Positions 49,416 through 58,987 of a DNA stretch of 64,000 bases are shown here, piece after piece. The position numbers and the translations under genes are program-made. The notes beneath the pieces were generated by a model. The model did not search any database and was not told where the DNA came from. It worked only from the letters and a program-made list of their open reading frames with translations. Within the stretch, counting starts at the first letter, position 1; each line of letters opens with the position of its first letter. The stretch is taken from assembly GCA_900540635.1 (NCBI GenBank), contig UQGU01000005.1, forward strand, positions 1 to 64,000. Reading direction: 5' to 3'. This DNA comes from an uncultured Eubacteriales bacterium (GTDB taxonomy: Bacteria > Bacillota > Clostridia > Oscillospirales > Oscillospiraceae).

Positions 49416-51749
49416 ATGAGTTACAACTGCACAAATATTCTCAAATGGACCGAAGCCCAGCTGAAATACACCTACGATGTCACCCTCCAGGAGGCTACCC
49501 CTCAGGAGCTCCACGAGGCACTGGGCGAGGCCGTTATGATGGCCATTTCCGACAACTGGAGCAGCAGCAAGAAAGCCCGGCTGCAGCAGCGGAAGGCCTA
49601 TTATTTTTCTGCCGAGTACCTGATCGGCCGTCTGGTCTATTCCAATCTGTACAATCTGGGCATTCTGGACGAGATGAAGCAGCTCTTTGCCGCCCAGGGC
49701 GTGGACCTGGCCGTGCTGGAAGAGATTGAGGACGCCGCTCTGGGCAACGGCGGCCTGGGTAGACTGGCTGCCTGCTTCCTGGACAGCGCTGCCTCCTGCG
49801 ACATCCCCCTGTCCGGCTACGGCCTGCGGTATAAGTTCGGCCTGTTCAAGCAGAGCTTCGATGACCAGGGCAGCCAGAAGGAGAACGCGGACGACTGGAC
49901 CAAGTTCGGCGACCCCTGGTCCTACCGCCGGTACAACCACACCGTGAAAGTCAAGTTCCCGGACCATACCGTCCTGGCTGTGCCCTATGATGTGCCCGTC
50001 ATCGGCTATGGCACCCACAATATCAATACCCTGCGCCTGTGGCAGTGCGAGGCCGAGGAAGAACTGGATTTCAGTGCTTTCAACGACCAGGATTACCTGC
50101 GGGCTTTGGACCAGAAGAACAAGGCCGAGGATATCACCCGTGTTCTCTACCCCAATGATTCCACCTGGGAGGGCAAGCGTCTGCGCATCAAGCAGCAGTA
50201 TGTGCTGTCCTCTGCCTCTCTGCAGGATATGCTGCGGACCTTCAAGACTGCCCACGGCAATGACCTGAGCCGCTTCGCCGACTACTATGCCGTGCAGCTG
50301 AACGATACCCATCCCGCCATGTCCATCCCCGAGCTCATCCGTCTGCTGATGGATGAGGGCATGGACTTCGACCAGAGCTTCTCCATCGCCCAGCGCACCT
50401 TCTCCTACACCAACCACACCGTCATGTCCGAGGCCCTGGAAAAGTGGCCCCTGGATCTGCTGGGCTCCGTTGTCCCCGAGATCGTGGACATCATCCGCCG
50501 CATTGACGAAAAGCTCCAGCGGGAGCATCCGGGCCTGTTTATCATCAAGGACAACACCGCCCATATGGCAAACCTGTCTGTCTACGTTAGCAGCTATGTC
50601 AACGGCGTGGCCGAGATCCACAGCCAGATTCTGAAGGACGACCTGTTCCACGACTGGTATCAGGTCTACCCCGATCGCTTCCAGAACAAGACCAACGGCG
50701 TCACCCCCCGGCGCTGGATGGGCCTGTGCAACCCCGAGCTGACCCAGATGCTGAAATACCGCATCGGCGGTGACTTCCTGAAGGACCTGGATAAGCTCTC
50801 CGAGCTGAAGCCCATGATCGATGAGGATATGGTCCGCCAGTTCAACGCCATCAAGCGCCAGAAGAAGGAGCAGCTGTGCAAGGTCATCGCCGAGAAGGAA
50901 GGCGTGCAGCTGAACCCGGACTTCATCTTTGACGTTCAGATAAAGCGGCTCCATGAGTACAAGCGTCAGCTGATGAATGCCCTGTCCATTGTGGATATCT
51001 ATTTCCGCCTGAAAAACGGCGAGCTGACCGACTTCCGGCCCACCGTGTATATCTTCGGCGCCAAGTCTGCCCCCGGCTATGCCCGGGCCAAGGCCATTAT
51101 CCGCTATATCAACCGGATCGCCAAGCTGATCAACAACGACCCCGCTGTGTCCGACAAGCTGAAGGTGGTCTTTGTTCAGAACTACAATTGCTCCTATGCC
51201 GAGCATATCATCCCCGCTGCCGATATCTCCGAGCAGATCTCTCCTGCGGGCACCGAGGCTTCCGGCACCGGCAACATGAAGCTGATGCTCAACGGTGCCG
51301 TCACCCTGGGCACCCTGGACGGGGCCAATGTGGAGATTGCCCAGGAGGCCGGTATGGACAACGAGTATATCTTCGGCCATACCGTCCAGGAGATCAACAA
51401 TGCCAAGGACAGCTACTGTGCCCGGAGCATTTACGACACCGACAGCCACCTGCACCGCGCCATCGACACATTGGTTGACGGCACCGTGCCCACGGACGAT
51501 GCCCAGAAAGAGCTGCACCACGCTCTGCTGGATGGCGCTTCCTGGCACAAGGCGGACAACTATTTCGTCCTGCTGGACTACGCCTCCTATATGGATGCCA
51601 AGCTGCGGGTGAACCGCGACTATGCCGACCGGCTGGCCTTTGGCCGCAAGTGCCTGGAGAACGTGGCCTCCGGCTCCAAGTTCTCCTCTGACCGCACCAT
51701 CCGCCAGTACGCAGACGAGATCTGGCACATCAAGCCCGTAAAGTTCTAA
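49416..51749 (+). CDS. glgP: Glycogen/maltodextrin phosphorylase
   Basis: 777 aa, GT35 family. EYLIGRLVYSNLYNLG near the N-terminus, YGLRYKFGLFKQ, NDTHPAMSIPELIRLLMDEG, NKTNGVTPRRWM, KRLHEYKRQLMNALSI and the PLP-lysine block ASGTGNMKLMLNGAVTLGT. It releases glucose-1-phosphate from alpha-1,4-glucans. I choose the ATG at 49416, 7 nt after GGAG; the ATG two codons earlier is too close to it. No other glycogen genes are nearby. Confidence 0.96.
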   Translation: MSYNCTNILKWTEAQLKYTYDVTLQEATPQELHEALGEAVMMAISDNWSSSKKARLQQRKAYYFSAEYLIGRLVYSNLYNLGILDEMKQLFAAQGVDLAVLEEIEDAALGNGGLGRLAACFLDSAASCDIPLSGYGLRYKFGLFKQSFDDQGSQKENADDWTKFGDPWSYRRYNHTVKVKFPDHTVLAVPYDVPVIGYGTHNINTLRLWQCEAEEELDFSAFNDQDYLRALDQKNKAEDITRVLYPNDSTWEGKRLRIKQQYVLSSASLQDMLRTFKTAHGNDLSRFADYYAVQLNDTHPAMSIPELIRLLMDEGMDFDQSFSIAQRTFSYTNHTVMSEALEKWPLDLLGSVVPEIVDIIRRIDEKLQREHPGLFIIKDNTAHMANLSVYVSSYVNGVAEIHSQILKDDLFHDWYQVYPDRFQNKTNGVTPRRWMGLCNPELTQMLKYRIGGDFLKDLDKLSELKPMIDEDMVRQFNAIKRQKKEQLCKVIAEKEGVQLNPDFIFDVQIKRLHEYKRQLMNALSIVDIYFRLKNGELTDFRPTVYIFGAKSAPGYARAKAIIRYINRIAKLINNDPAVSDKLKVVFVQNYNCSYAEHIIPAADISEQISPAGTEASGTGNMKLMLNGAVTLGTLDGANVEIAQEAGMDNEYIFGHTVQEINNAKDSYCARSIYDTDSHLHRAIDTLVDGTVPTDDAQKELHHALLDGASWHKADNYFVLLDYASYMDAKLRVNRDYADRLAFGRKCLENVASGSKFSSDRTIRQYADEIWHIKPVKF

Positions 51750-51760
51750 AAAAACCACAA

Positions 51761-51808
51761 AAATGTCATTGCGTACCGGCGCGCCCGCCGCGCAATGACA
51801 TTTTTTTT
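51761..51808 (+). terminator. glgP terminator
   Basis: AAATGTCATTGCG and CGCAATGACATTTTTTTT: a long stem followed by eight T residues. Confidence 0.92.
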
Positions 51809-51831
51809 AGGCGTAACAAAGGAGAAAAAAC

Positions 51832-52944
51832 ATGGCCTATAAGCTTCTGGTCATTAACCCCGGCTCTACCTCCACCAAGGTAAGCTATTTTGAAAACGAG
51901 AAGAATGTGTTCACCGAGAGCATCTTTCATGATGCCCCGGAGCTGCTGAAATACCCCACCACCAATGACCAGCTGCCTATGCGCCGGCAGGTACTGCTGG
52001 ACTTTTTGAAGGAGCACGGCATTGACCCCAAGCAGATCGATGTCTTCGTAGGCCGGGGCGGCTGCGCCTATTCCCAGCAGGCGGGGGTCATGACCATCGA
52101 TGAAAAACTGGTGGAGGACACCGCGGCGGATTGCGGCGGCAGCGACCATCCGGCAAAGCTGGGCGTGATGCTGGCCTATGACCTGTGCCGGACCTACGGC
52201 GGCAAAATGTACACCGTAAACCCCACCAATGTGGACGAGCTCTGCGACTATGCCCGGCCCACGGGTATTGCGGGGCTGTACCGCCGGGCCCAGACCCATG
52301 TGCTCAATCAGAAGGGCATTGCGGCCATCCACGCAAAGAAGCTGGGCAAGGGGTATGAGGACCTGAATCTCATCGTCTGCCATGTGGACGGCGGCATTAC
52401 CGTCACCGCCCACAGCCACGGCAGAATGATCGACAGCACCGAGGGCGCCGGCGGCGACGGTCCCTTCACTCCCACCCGCCTGGGCTCCATCCCTGTTATG
52501 GAGGTGCTGCAATACCTGGACGAGGGGCATACCACCGCTGAAATGCGGGCCATGCTGTCCCGCTCCGGCGGCTTTGTCAGCCACTTCGGCACCTCGGATG
52601 CTTCCAAGGTACACGCTCTGGTAGAGGCCGGAGACCCCAAGGCCACCACCATCTGGAATACCGTGATCTATCAGCTGTGCAAGTCCATCGGCGGCATGGC
52701 CGCCGTGCTGGAGGGCAAGGTGGACGGCATTCTCCTGACCGGCGGGCTCATGCGCTATGACGATATCCTCCGGGGCGTGGAGCAGCGCTGCGGCTGGATT
52801 GCTCCCGTATCGGTCTATCCCGGCGAATGCGAGCAGGAGGCTATGGCCGATGCGGTTCTCGCCGTGCTGCGGGGAGAGGCGAAGGCCAATACTTATACAG
52901 GCAAGCCGGTGTTTTCGGGCTTCCCCTGGGAGCGGGAGGCGTAA
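51832..52944 (+). CDS. buk: Butyrate kinase
   Basis: 370 aa of the acetate/butyrate kinase ASKHA fold. LLVINPGSTSTKVSYFENE (phosphate 1), ICHVDGGITVTAHSHGRMID and GEGAGGDGPFTPTRLG-like region, C-terminal GILLTGGLMRYDDILRGVEQ. It converts butyryl phosphate + ADP to butyrate + ATP (reversible). No phosphotransbutyrylase gene is adjacent. The stop TAA is immediately followed by the ATG of the MBOAT gene. Confidence 0.93.
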   Translation: MAYKLLVINPGSTSTKVSYFENEKNVFTESIFHDAPELLKYPTTNDQLPMRRQVLLDFLKEHGIDPKQIDVFVGRGGCAYSQQAGVMTIDEKLVEDTAADCGGSDHPAKLGVMLAYDLCRTYGGKMYTVNPTNVDELCDYARPTGIAGLYRRAQTHVLNQKGIAAIHAKKLGKGYEDLNLIVCHVDGGITVTAHSHGRMIDSTEGAGGDGPFTPTRLGSIPVMEVLQYLDEGHTTAEMRAMLSRSGGFVSHFGTSDASKVHALVEAGDPKATTIWNTVIYQLCKSIGGMAAVLEGKVDGILLTGGLMRYDDILRGVEQRCGWIAPVSVYPGECEQEAMADAVLAVLRGEAKANTYTGKPVFSGFPWEREA

Positions 52945-54441
52945 ATGCTCTTCAACTCCCTGAAATTCCTGATTTTCTTCCCGGCAGTGGTGCTGCTCTA
53001 TTTTGTATTGCCCAAAAGGGTGCGCAATCTGTGGCTGCTGGTTGCCAGCTATGTGTTTTACATGGGCTGGAACGCCAAATATGTGGTGCTGCTGTTCACC
53101 TCTACCCTGATCACCTACCTCAGCGGCCTGCTGCTGGAGCGGGTCAAGGACAGTGACCGGCCCGAAACAAAAAAGACTGCCCTGAAAAAATGGGTGGTGG
53201 CGGTGTCCTTCCTGCTGAATCTGGGCATTCTGTTCTATTTCAAGTATGTCAATTTCTTCCTGGATACTCTGGGGGCTGCGGCCTCTCTGGTGGGGCTGAC
53301 CCTGAATGTTCCGAAATTCGACATCCTGCTGCCCGTTGGCATTTCCTTCTTTACCTTCCAGGCTTTGAGCTATACCGTGGACGTGTACCGGGGGGAGATC
53401 GGCGCGGAGAAGAACTTCCTGCGCTATGCCCTTTTTGTCTCCTTCTTCCCCCAGCTGGTGGCGGGGCCCATTGAGCGGAGCAAGAACCTTTTGCAGCAGT
53501 TGGATACCCCCAAAAGCTTCGATTTTGACCGGGCCAGAGAGGGCTTTGTGCTGATGCTCTGGGGCTATTTCCTGAAAATCGTCCTGGCGGACCGGATCGC
53601 TATCTTTGTGGATACGGTCTATGGGGATATCGCGGCCTTCCCCGGCTGGTATCTTATCGCGGCCACGGTGCTCTTTGCCGTGCAGATCTACTGCGACTTC
53701 GGCGGCTATTCCACCATTGCCATGGGTGCGGCCAAAATTCTGGGCATCGAGCTTATGGAGAATTTCGATGCGCCGTACCTCTCCTCCTCGGTTTCCCAGT
53801 TCTGGCGGCGGTGGCATATCTCCCTGACCTCCTGGTTCAAGGACTACCTCTATATTCCCTTGGGCGGCAGCCGAAAGGGCAAGCTGCGCAAGTACATCAA
53901 TAAGATGATCGTCTTTCTGGTCAGCGGCTTATGGCATGGAGCGGATGCCACCTTCGTCATCTGGGGCGGCCTGAACGGCCTCTATCAGGTCTTGGGCGAG
54001 GCTCTGGCCCCGGCCCGGGACAAGGCCTGCATTCACCTGGGGCTCCACCGGGAGAAAGCGTGCCACAAAATCGCCCAGGGGATCATCACCTTCCTGCTCA
54101 TCGACTTTTCCTGGATTTTCTTCCGGGCTGCCGATTTCACCCAGGCGGTCAGCGCCATCCGCTCGATCTTCACGGCGGCAAACCCCTGGGTGCTCTTCAA
54201 TGGTTCATTGTATGGCTGCGGGCTGGACCGGAAGAATTTCACCCTGATGCTGCTGGGCATTGGCCTGCTGTTTTTGGCGGACCTGTGCAAGCGCCGGGGC
54301 ATGGCGCTCCACCGGGTGCTGCTGGGGCAGGACTGGTGGGCCAGGATCGTACTGATCGCCGCCGCCATTCTGGCCCTGCTGGTTTTCGGCAAATGGGGCC
54401 CTGGCTTCAATCAGGCCAGCTTTATCTATTTCCAGTTCTAG
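52945..54441 (+). CDS. MBOAT-family membrane O-acyltransferase (AlgI/DltB-like)
   Basis: 498 aa with about ten membrane segments. PVGISFFTFQALSYTVDVYR, LVAGPIERSKNLL, FWRRWHISLTSWFKDYLYIP and the catalytic His in VSGLWHGADATFVIWGGLNG mark an AlgI-type acyltransferase. It moves an acyl (usually acetyl) group across the membrane onto an exported polysaccharide. The following SGNH-like protein is the usual partner. Confidence 0.93.
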   Translation: MLFNSLKFLIFFPAVVLLYFVLPKRVRNLWLLVASYVFYMGWNAKYVVLLFTSTLITYLSGLLLERVKDSDRPETKKTALKKWVVAVSFLLNLGILFYFKYVNFFLDTLGAAASLVGLTLNVPKFDILLPVGISFFTFQALSYTVDVYRGEIGAEKNFLRYALFVSFFPQLVAGPIERSKNLLQQLDTPKSFDFDRAREGFVLMLWGYFLKIVLADRIAIFVDTVYGDIAAFPGWYLIAATVLFAVQIYCDFGGYSTIAMGAAKILGIELMENFDAPYLSSSVSQFWRRWHISLTSWFKDYLYIPLGGSRKGKLRKYINKMIVFLVSGLWHGADATFVIWGGLNGLYQVLGEALAPARDKACIHLGLHREKACHKIAQGIITFLLIDFSWIFFRAADFTQAVSAIRSIFTAANPWVLFNGSLYGCGLDRKNFTLMLLGIGLLFLADLCKRRGMALHRVLLGQDWWARIVLIAAAILALLVFGKWGPGFNQASFIYFQF

Positions 54442-54451
54442 GAGGGCGGCC

Positions 54452-55435
54452 ATGAAGAAAAGAAACATTCTGAGCTGCCTGGCCGTTCTGGTTCTGGTGG
54501 CCCTGGGCATTGCCCGGCTGAACGTCCTGCTGCGGCCGGTGGATACGGATTCCCCGGTGACCGCCATTGAGACCTTCCACACCCTGCCGGAAAATTCCGT
54601 GGAGGTTATGGGCTTTGGCTCCAGCCACATGTGGCTGGGCCTGGACACCATGACCATGTATGATGATTACGGCATCGGGGCCTATAATTACGGCTGCAAC
54701 TGGCAGGAACTGAATACTACCCTGCTGTTTTTGAAGGACGCTCTGCGCACCCAGCACCCCAAGGTGGTGCTCATCGACACCTTCAATGTGAACACCTGGA
54801 AGCAGGACATGAATATGGATGGGGAGATCTACTATACCACCGCCATCCCCTGGATGAAGGACAAGCTGACCTATCTGCGCCAGAGCTTCGGCCCCTATCA
54901 CAAAGAGCGGTATCTTTCCTATTTCATGCCCCTGGCCGCATTCCATGAGAACTGGGTCAATCTGTCCGAAGCGTCCTTCCGCAGCCCGGCCCAGAGCGGG
55001 GATGACTATCGGAAAACCATGGGTTACTCCGTTTCCGGTGCCGTGACCCCTGTGGAAATTCCGGACCAGACACTTCTGCCCCAGCAGCCCCTCCAGGATG
55101 AAGCAGCCATGCTGCTGGCTGAGATCGTGGAGCTGTGCCAGGAAAACGGCATTCAGCCGGTGCTCTGCACCATCCCCTGGCAGGGAACCAACGTCTATGC
55201 GGACTACCTGCGTTCCTTTGCCGAGGCCTACGGGTGCAGTTATGTTAACCTATATGACCATATAGAGGAAATGGGCCTGGATGAGGCCTCGGATTTCAGC
55301 GACACCGGCCACCTGAACGCCTCCGGAGCCGCCAAGATCGCCCGGTATATGGGGGCCTATCTGAAAGCAAATTATTCCCTCACCGATTTCCGCACCCGGC
55401 AGGACAACCTGTGGGAGCAGGCGAAAGAAAGATAA
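54452..55435 (+). CDS. SGNH/GDSL-like surface acyltransferase partner
   Basis: 327 aa: a short membrane anchor (ILSCLAVLVLVALGIARLNV) and an extracytoplasmic SGNH-hydrolase-like domain: VMGFGSSHMWLGLD carries the candidate nucleophile Ser in GSSH, and the Asp-x-x-His end is DTGHLNASGAAKIARY. Resembles AlgX/AlgJ/DltD-type partners that finish O-acylation of a glycan. It starts 10 nt after the MBOAT gene. Confidence 0.82.
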   Translation: MKKRNILSCLAVLVLVALGIARLNVLLRPVDTDSPVTAIETFHTLPENSVEVMGFGSSHMWLGLDTMTMYDDYGIGAYNYGCNWQELNTTLLFLKDALRTQHPKVVLIDTFNVNTWKQDMNMDGEIYYTTAIPWMKDKLTYLRQSFGPYHKERYLSYFMPLAAFHENWVNLSEASFRSPAQSGDDYRKTMGYSVSGAVTPVEIPDQTLLPQQPLQDEAAMLLAEIVELCQENGIQPVLCTIPWQGTNVYADYLRSFAEAYGCSYVNLYDHIEEMGLDEASDFSDTGHLNASGAAKIARYMGAYLKANYSLTDFRTRQDNLWEQAKER

Positions 55436-55442
55436 ACATGAA

Positions 55443-55476
55443 AAAACAGGGACGGCTGAATTGCCGCCCCTGTTTT
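55443..55476. terminator. Terminator shared by convergent genes
   Basis: AAAACAGGGACGGC and GCCGCCCCTGTTTT form a stem with one mismatch between the SGNH gene (+) and the repeat-protein gene (-). Confidence 0.88.
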
Positions 55477-55488
55477 GGTTTTCCGGAG

Positions 55489-57363
55489 TTACTTCCGCTT
55501 CTGAATGCCCAATGCAGCCAGGCCCACGGTGCTGAAGCTCAGCACGGCCAGGGCAAGGCCCGGCAGGGCGGGGTCGGCGGTTTTGGGATTGGTCTTATCG
55601 GCCACAGCGAACTTGGCATAGACGGTCTTGTTTCCGTCCATGCGCACATAGCCCACCCGGCTGGCCCGGGTCAGGTTCTTGTCGGTATACCAGCCCACGA
55701 AATAGTAGCCGGACTTGGTGGGCTTGTAGCTGCCGAGATATACCAGGCTTCCGTCCGGAGCCTCCACGCTGTCGATCTTGGTGCCGCCGTTGGTCTCGAA
55801 GGTCAGGGTGAACAGCTGGGTCCACTTGGCGTACAGGGTGGTGTTTGCGGTTACGGCCTTGTCGAAGTCATATCTTGCGGTGCACTTCTCGTCCGTGTAC
55901 CAGCCGTCAAAGCGCCAGCCCTTTGCGGTGGGATTTTCCGGCTTGGTGGCCTTGCCGCCGTTTTCCACCTTCTGGGGAGCGGGGGCAGTGCCGTGGCCGC
56001 CTACATTGAATGTCACGGTGTAGATTTCATCCCACTTGGCATACAGGGTGGTGTCCGCCGCAATGGGGGTATTGAAATCGAATTCCGTTGTGCAGGCCGC
56101 CGTGGTGTACCAGCCCCGGAAGACGTAGCCCTCGGCGGTGGGGTCGGCAGGCTTCGTGGCCTTGCCGTTCAGCTCCACGGTCTGGTCGGCAGGCACCGTG
56201 GCGTGGCCGTGACCGTTGGCGTCAAACTTCACGGTAAAAGCCTGTGCCCAGCGGGCAGTAAGCGTGATGTCCTGTGTGATCTGCGTTTTTTCGAAGACAA
56301 AGGCATCGCCAATGTAGTCGTCCTTTTCGTACCAGCCCTTGAAAATCCAACCCTTTTCGGTGGGGTCGGTGGGCCTTGTTGCATACTTGCCCTCTTCCAC
56401 CTTCTCGTCAGCGGGCATGGTGCTCTTGCCATGGCCACCGTCCCGATAGGACACGGTAAAGTACTGGATCTTTTTCCAGTTGGCCGTATACTCCCGGTCT
56501 CCCTTGGAGCCGGTGGGAATGGTGACCTCCATCGTCGGTGCCGTCAGATCCGTTCCGGTCCAGCCGGTGAAGCGGTAGTCAGCCTTGGTTGGCTGGGGCA
56601 GGGTAATGTCGGCACTGTTTTCGGTATAGGTCTCCGGAGCGCCGGACATGGTGCCGCCATCCAGAGTATATTTGATATGGTACGTGGTGACCAGCCTATC
56701 CAGCTGGAAAACATAGAAGCCGTCCTCAATACGCAGAGGCTCCTTCCCGTCCAGGGTAACGGCGGGCTTCTCGGAAAGCTTATAGCCCTCCTCGCATTCC
56801 AGGTTGACCCAGAGTGTATAGGCCTGGGCGCCGAAAGTGCCGTCCGTAACCTCTGCGTCGTTTTCATCATGAATCTGCTTCCCGCCGATTTGGACACCCG
56901 TTGGCGTGGTAAGCTGGAAGCCGGATACAGGCTTTCCGTACGCATAACCGGCGGAGGTCAGGGCGACAGTGGGCAAAGTGCTCTCGTTCACGGTAATACT
57001 TAAGGTTTGGTCGCTTGTTGGCTCATAATTGGAGCCAGAGCCCGGTGCATAGTTAACGATGATCTCCGTCTCCTGGTCCAGGGTAAGCCCAAGCCCGGAA
57101 ACAAGCTCACTTGCTGAAATCTCTGCCACACCGTTATTCACACAGCGGGAGACTTTGTTCACGTCGTGGTGAACTACCACTTCACCGTTCGGTACATCTT
57201 CGCCGCCCGGCCCTTTCACGGAGAACGTTACCGTATCCGTATAGGTCCATGTGTCCTTCGTCAACGTAAGCGTTACTCCTTTTGTCTCATCCGCCGCCGC
57301 GGCAACGGGCAGGGCCAGCAGCAGCGTCAAAACCAGCAGCAGGCTCAAAATACGTCTTTTCAT
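55489..57363 (-). CDS. Wall-anchored surface protein with InlB/Flg_new repeats
   Basis: 624 aa. Signal peptide MKRRILSLLLVLTLLLALPV with AAA cleavage region; Ig-like N-terminal part (residues about 25-220); then about five Listeria-Bacteroides (InlB B-type, Flg_new) repeats, each around 65-70 residues and ending YAKW or similar (for example FRGWYTTAACTTEFDFNTPI). The C-terminus has NPKTAD, a hydrophobic helix (ALPGLALAVLSFSTVGLAAL) and a basic tail QKRK, a sortase-type anchor with NPKTA in place of LPXTG. Likely surface adhesin or binding protein. Ribosome site AAGGAGG. Confidence 0.9.
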   Translation of the reverse strand: MKRRILSLLLVLTLLLALPVAAAADETKGVTLTLTKDTWTYTDTVTFSVKGPGGEDVPNGEVVVHHDVNKVSRCVNNGVAEISASELVSGLGLTLDQETEIIVNYAPGSGSNYEPTSDQTLSITVNESTLPTVALTSAGYAYGKPVSGFQLTTPTGVQIGGKQIHDENDAEVTDGTFGAQAYTLWVNLECEEGYKLSEKPAVTLDGKEPLRIEDGFYVFQLDRLVTTYHIKYTLDGGTMSGAPETYTENSADITLPQPTKADYRFTGWTGTDLTAPTMEVTIPTGSKGDREYTANWKKIQYFTVSYRDGGHGKSTMPADEKVEEGKYATRPTDPTEKGWIFKGWYEKDDYIGDAFVFEKTQITQDITLTARWAQAFTVKFDANGHGHATVPADQTVELNGKATKPADPTAEGYVFRGWYTTAACTTEFDFNTPIAADTTLYAKWDEIYTVTFNVGGHGTAPAPQKVENGGKATKPENPTAKGWRFDGWYTDEKCTARYDFDKAVTANTTLYAKWTQLFTLTFETNGGTKIDSVEAPDGSLVYLGSYKPTKSGYYFVGWYTDKNLTRASRVGYVRMDGNKTVYAKFAVADKTNPKTADPALPGLALAVLSFSTVGLAALGIQKRK

Positions 57364-57504
57364 AAAAAGCTACCTCCTTATTCGTCCTCAAAGCGTTTTA
57401 AGTAACTTTCTCTTTGCAAAATCAATATAGCACAGGTTCTACTTTTTCGCAAGAGGGTTCCGAAAATTTAAGAATTCCGTAAAGAAAAGCTACTATTAAA
57501 GCAT

Positions 57505-57680
57505 AAAAAACCTTCCCCTTCGGGGAAGGTGGCCCGCCGACAGGCGGGACGGATGAGGGGCGGCGGATGACAGAGCGGCATGCTGCTTACGCACATTTTT
57601 CCTACAGCTCCCGCCCGGAACGCCCCTCTTCCACCACCGCTTACAGCGGTGGTCCCCCTTCCCCGACGGGGAAGGTTTTT
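57505..57680. repeat. Dispersed palindromic repeat, family A, copy 2
   Basis: About 176 bp bounded by AAAAAACCTTCCCC and GGGGAAGGTTTTT, each end also forming its own CCTTCCCC/GGGGAAGG hairpin. Related to 40723-40933 (shared GGGGAAGGTGGC, GGCGGG and CGGATGAGGG blocks). Its right end overlaps the 3' end of the PLP decarboxylase gene and supplies its stop codon. Confidence 0.85.
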
Positions 57681-58987
57681 ACTACTGTGACCTCTTCTAT
57701 GCCGCAGCGGCGGAGGGCCTCCTGGGCGGCCTCGTCGATTTCCTCGCCGCACATGACGATGGGCACCGCCGGGGGGCAGCTGACATTGGCCAGGGCCAGA
57801 ATCCGGCCAAGGCTGTTTTCCACCGGAATCGTTTCCCGGGGGGCAAAGGCCGCCTGACGGGGGGTACACGCAGCTTTTGGGCGGGCAAGGGCAATGGGCG
57901 GCATCTCCTGCCGCGCGCCCCGGGGCAGGGCGCAGAGGGCGGCGCGCAGGCGGTCCAGCTCCTCCGGGGTATTCCGGGGGGTGAGCATGAAGACGAGGAA
58001 ATCCCTGTCTGCAAATTCGCAGAAAATACCCTGTCTTTCCAACATTTCCGCCATTTCTTCCCCGGAATAGCCGAATTTGGCAGCATGAACGGTGATTTTC
58101 AGGGGTTCCGCCCCCACCAGAGCAAAGCCGTGGGCCAGAAGCGCCTCTTTCAGGGCGGCAATGTGCGGGGCAAGGGCTGCAATGTCCCCGGGCAGGCGCT
58201 CCAAAAGCGGATTGGCCCCATCCAGGGACTGCAAAATCAGCCAGGATGGACTGGTGGAGCCAAAGAGGGCCATGGCGGCTTTGGCCTCCTCTGCGGTCCA
58301 GTCGGGACCCATATGCAGATAGGCCCCGCCGGTGAGCACCGGCAGCGTCTTGTGGGCAGAATCGCAGCACAGGTCCGCCCCCAGGTCCATTGGGTGCAGG
58401 GAGCGGGGCAGGAATTTCAGGTAAGCCCCGTGGGCATTGTCCACCAGCAGGGGCACCCCATACCGATGGCACACGCTCGCGATTTCCCCCACGGGGGCCA
58501 GATTGCCCAGGTAGTCCGGGCTCGTCAGATAGACGGCGAAGGGCTTTTCTTTTTCTTCCAGAATGGCCGCTTCCACGGTTTCGGCGGTGACGGGACAGCT
58601 TAAATAGCTGTCCCCAGCCCAGAGCCAGGAAATGGGAAAATCCAGCAGCACCGCCGTATGGAGGAAGCTCTTGTGGGCATTCCGCCCCGCAAGGCATCTC
58701 CCCTTGCAGCCGGAGTGGGTATAGGCCAGATACAGCATGGCCCGAATGGCCAGACTGGAGCCCTCTGCGGAGTAGACCGTCCGGCAGCCGAAGAGCCGGG
58801 AGGCGTTTTCTTCGCTCCGGGCAAGGATGCCTTCCGGGTGGTACAGGTCGTCCGCCCCCCGAATCTCCGTGATGTCCAGGCTTTCACAGCCCAGTATCCC
58901 CCGGCCCTTGTGGCCCGGCATATGGAGCCGGACAGGGGCGGATGCGGCATAGGCCCGGACGAAATCACAGACCGGTGTGGAAATCAC
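57641..58987 (-). CDS. Orn/Lys/Arg decarboxylase-family PLP enzyme
   Basis: 448 aa, YaaO/SpeA-like fold-type I. RLHMPGHKGRGILG near the N-terminus, AEGSSLAIRAMLYLA, VDNAHGAYLKFLP, and the Schiff-base Lys in CCDSAHKTLPVLTGGAYLH. It decarboxylates a basic amino acid in family members. The start is GTG at 58987 with GGGAGG 6 nt upstream, overlapping the scfB stop by 4 nt. The last residues (KTFPVGEGGPPL) are encoded by the repeat element at 57505-57680, so the native C-terminus has probably been replaced. Confidence 0.85.
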   Translation of the reverse strand: MISTPVCDFVRAYAASAPVRLHMPGHKGRGILGCESLDITEIRGADDLYHPEGILARSEENASRLFGCRTVYSAEGSSLAIRAMLYLAYTHSGCKGRCLAGRNAHKSFLHTAVLLDFPISWLWAGDSYLSCPVTAETVEAAILEEKEKPFAVYLTSPDYLGNLAPVGEIASVCHRYGVPLLVDNAHGAYLKFLPRSLHPMDLGADLCCDSAHKTLPVLTGGAYLHMGPDWTAEEAKAAMALFGSTSPSWLILQSLDGANPLLERLPGDIAALAPHIAALKEALLAHGFALVGAEPLKITVHAAKFGYSGEEMAEMLERQGIFCEFADRDFLVFMLTPRNTPEELDRLRAALCALPRGARQEMPPIALARPKAACTPRQAAFAPRETIPVENSLGRILALANVSCPPAVPIVMCGEEIDEAAQEALRRCGIEEVTVVKTFPVGEGGPPL

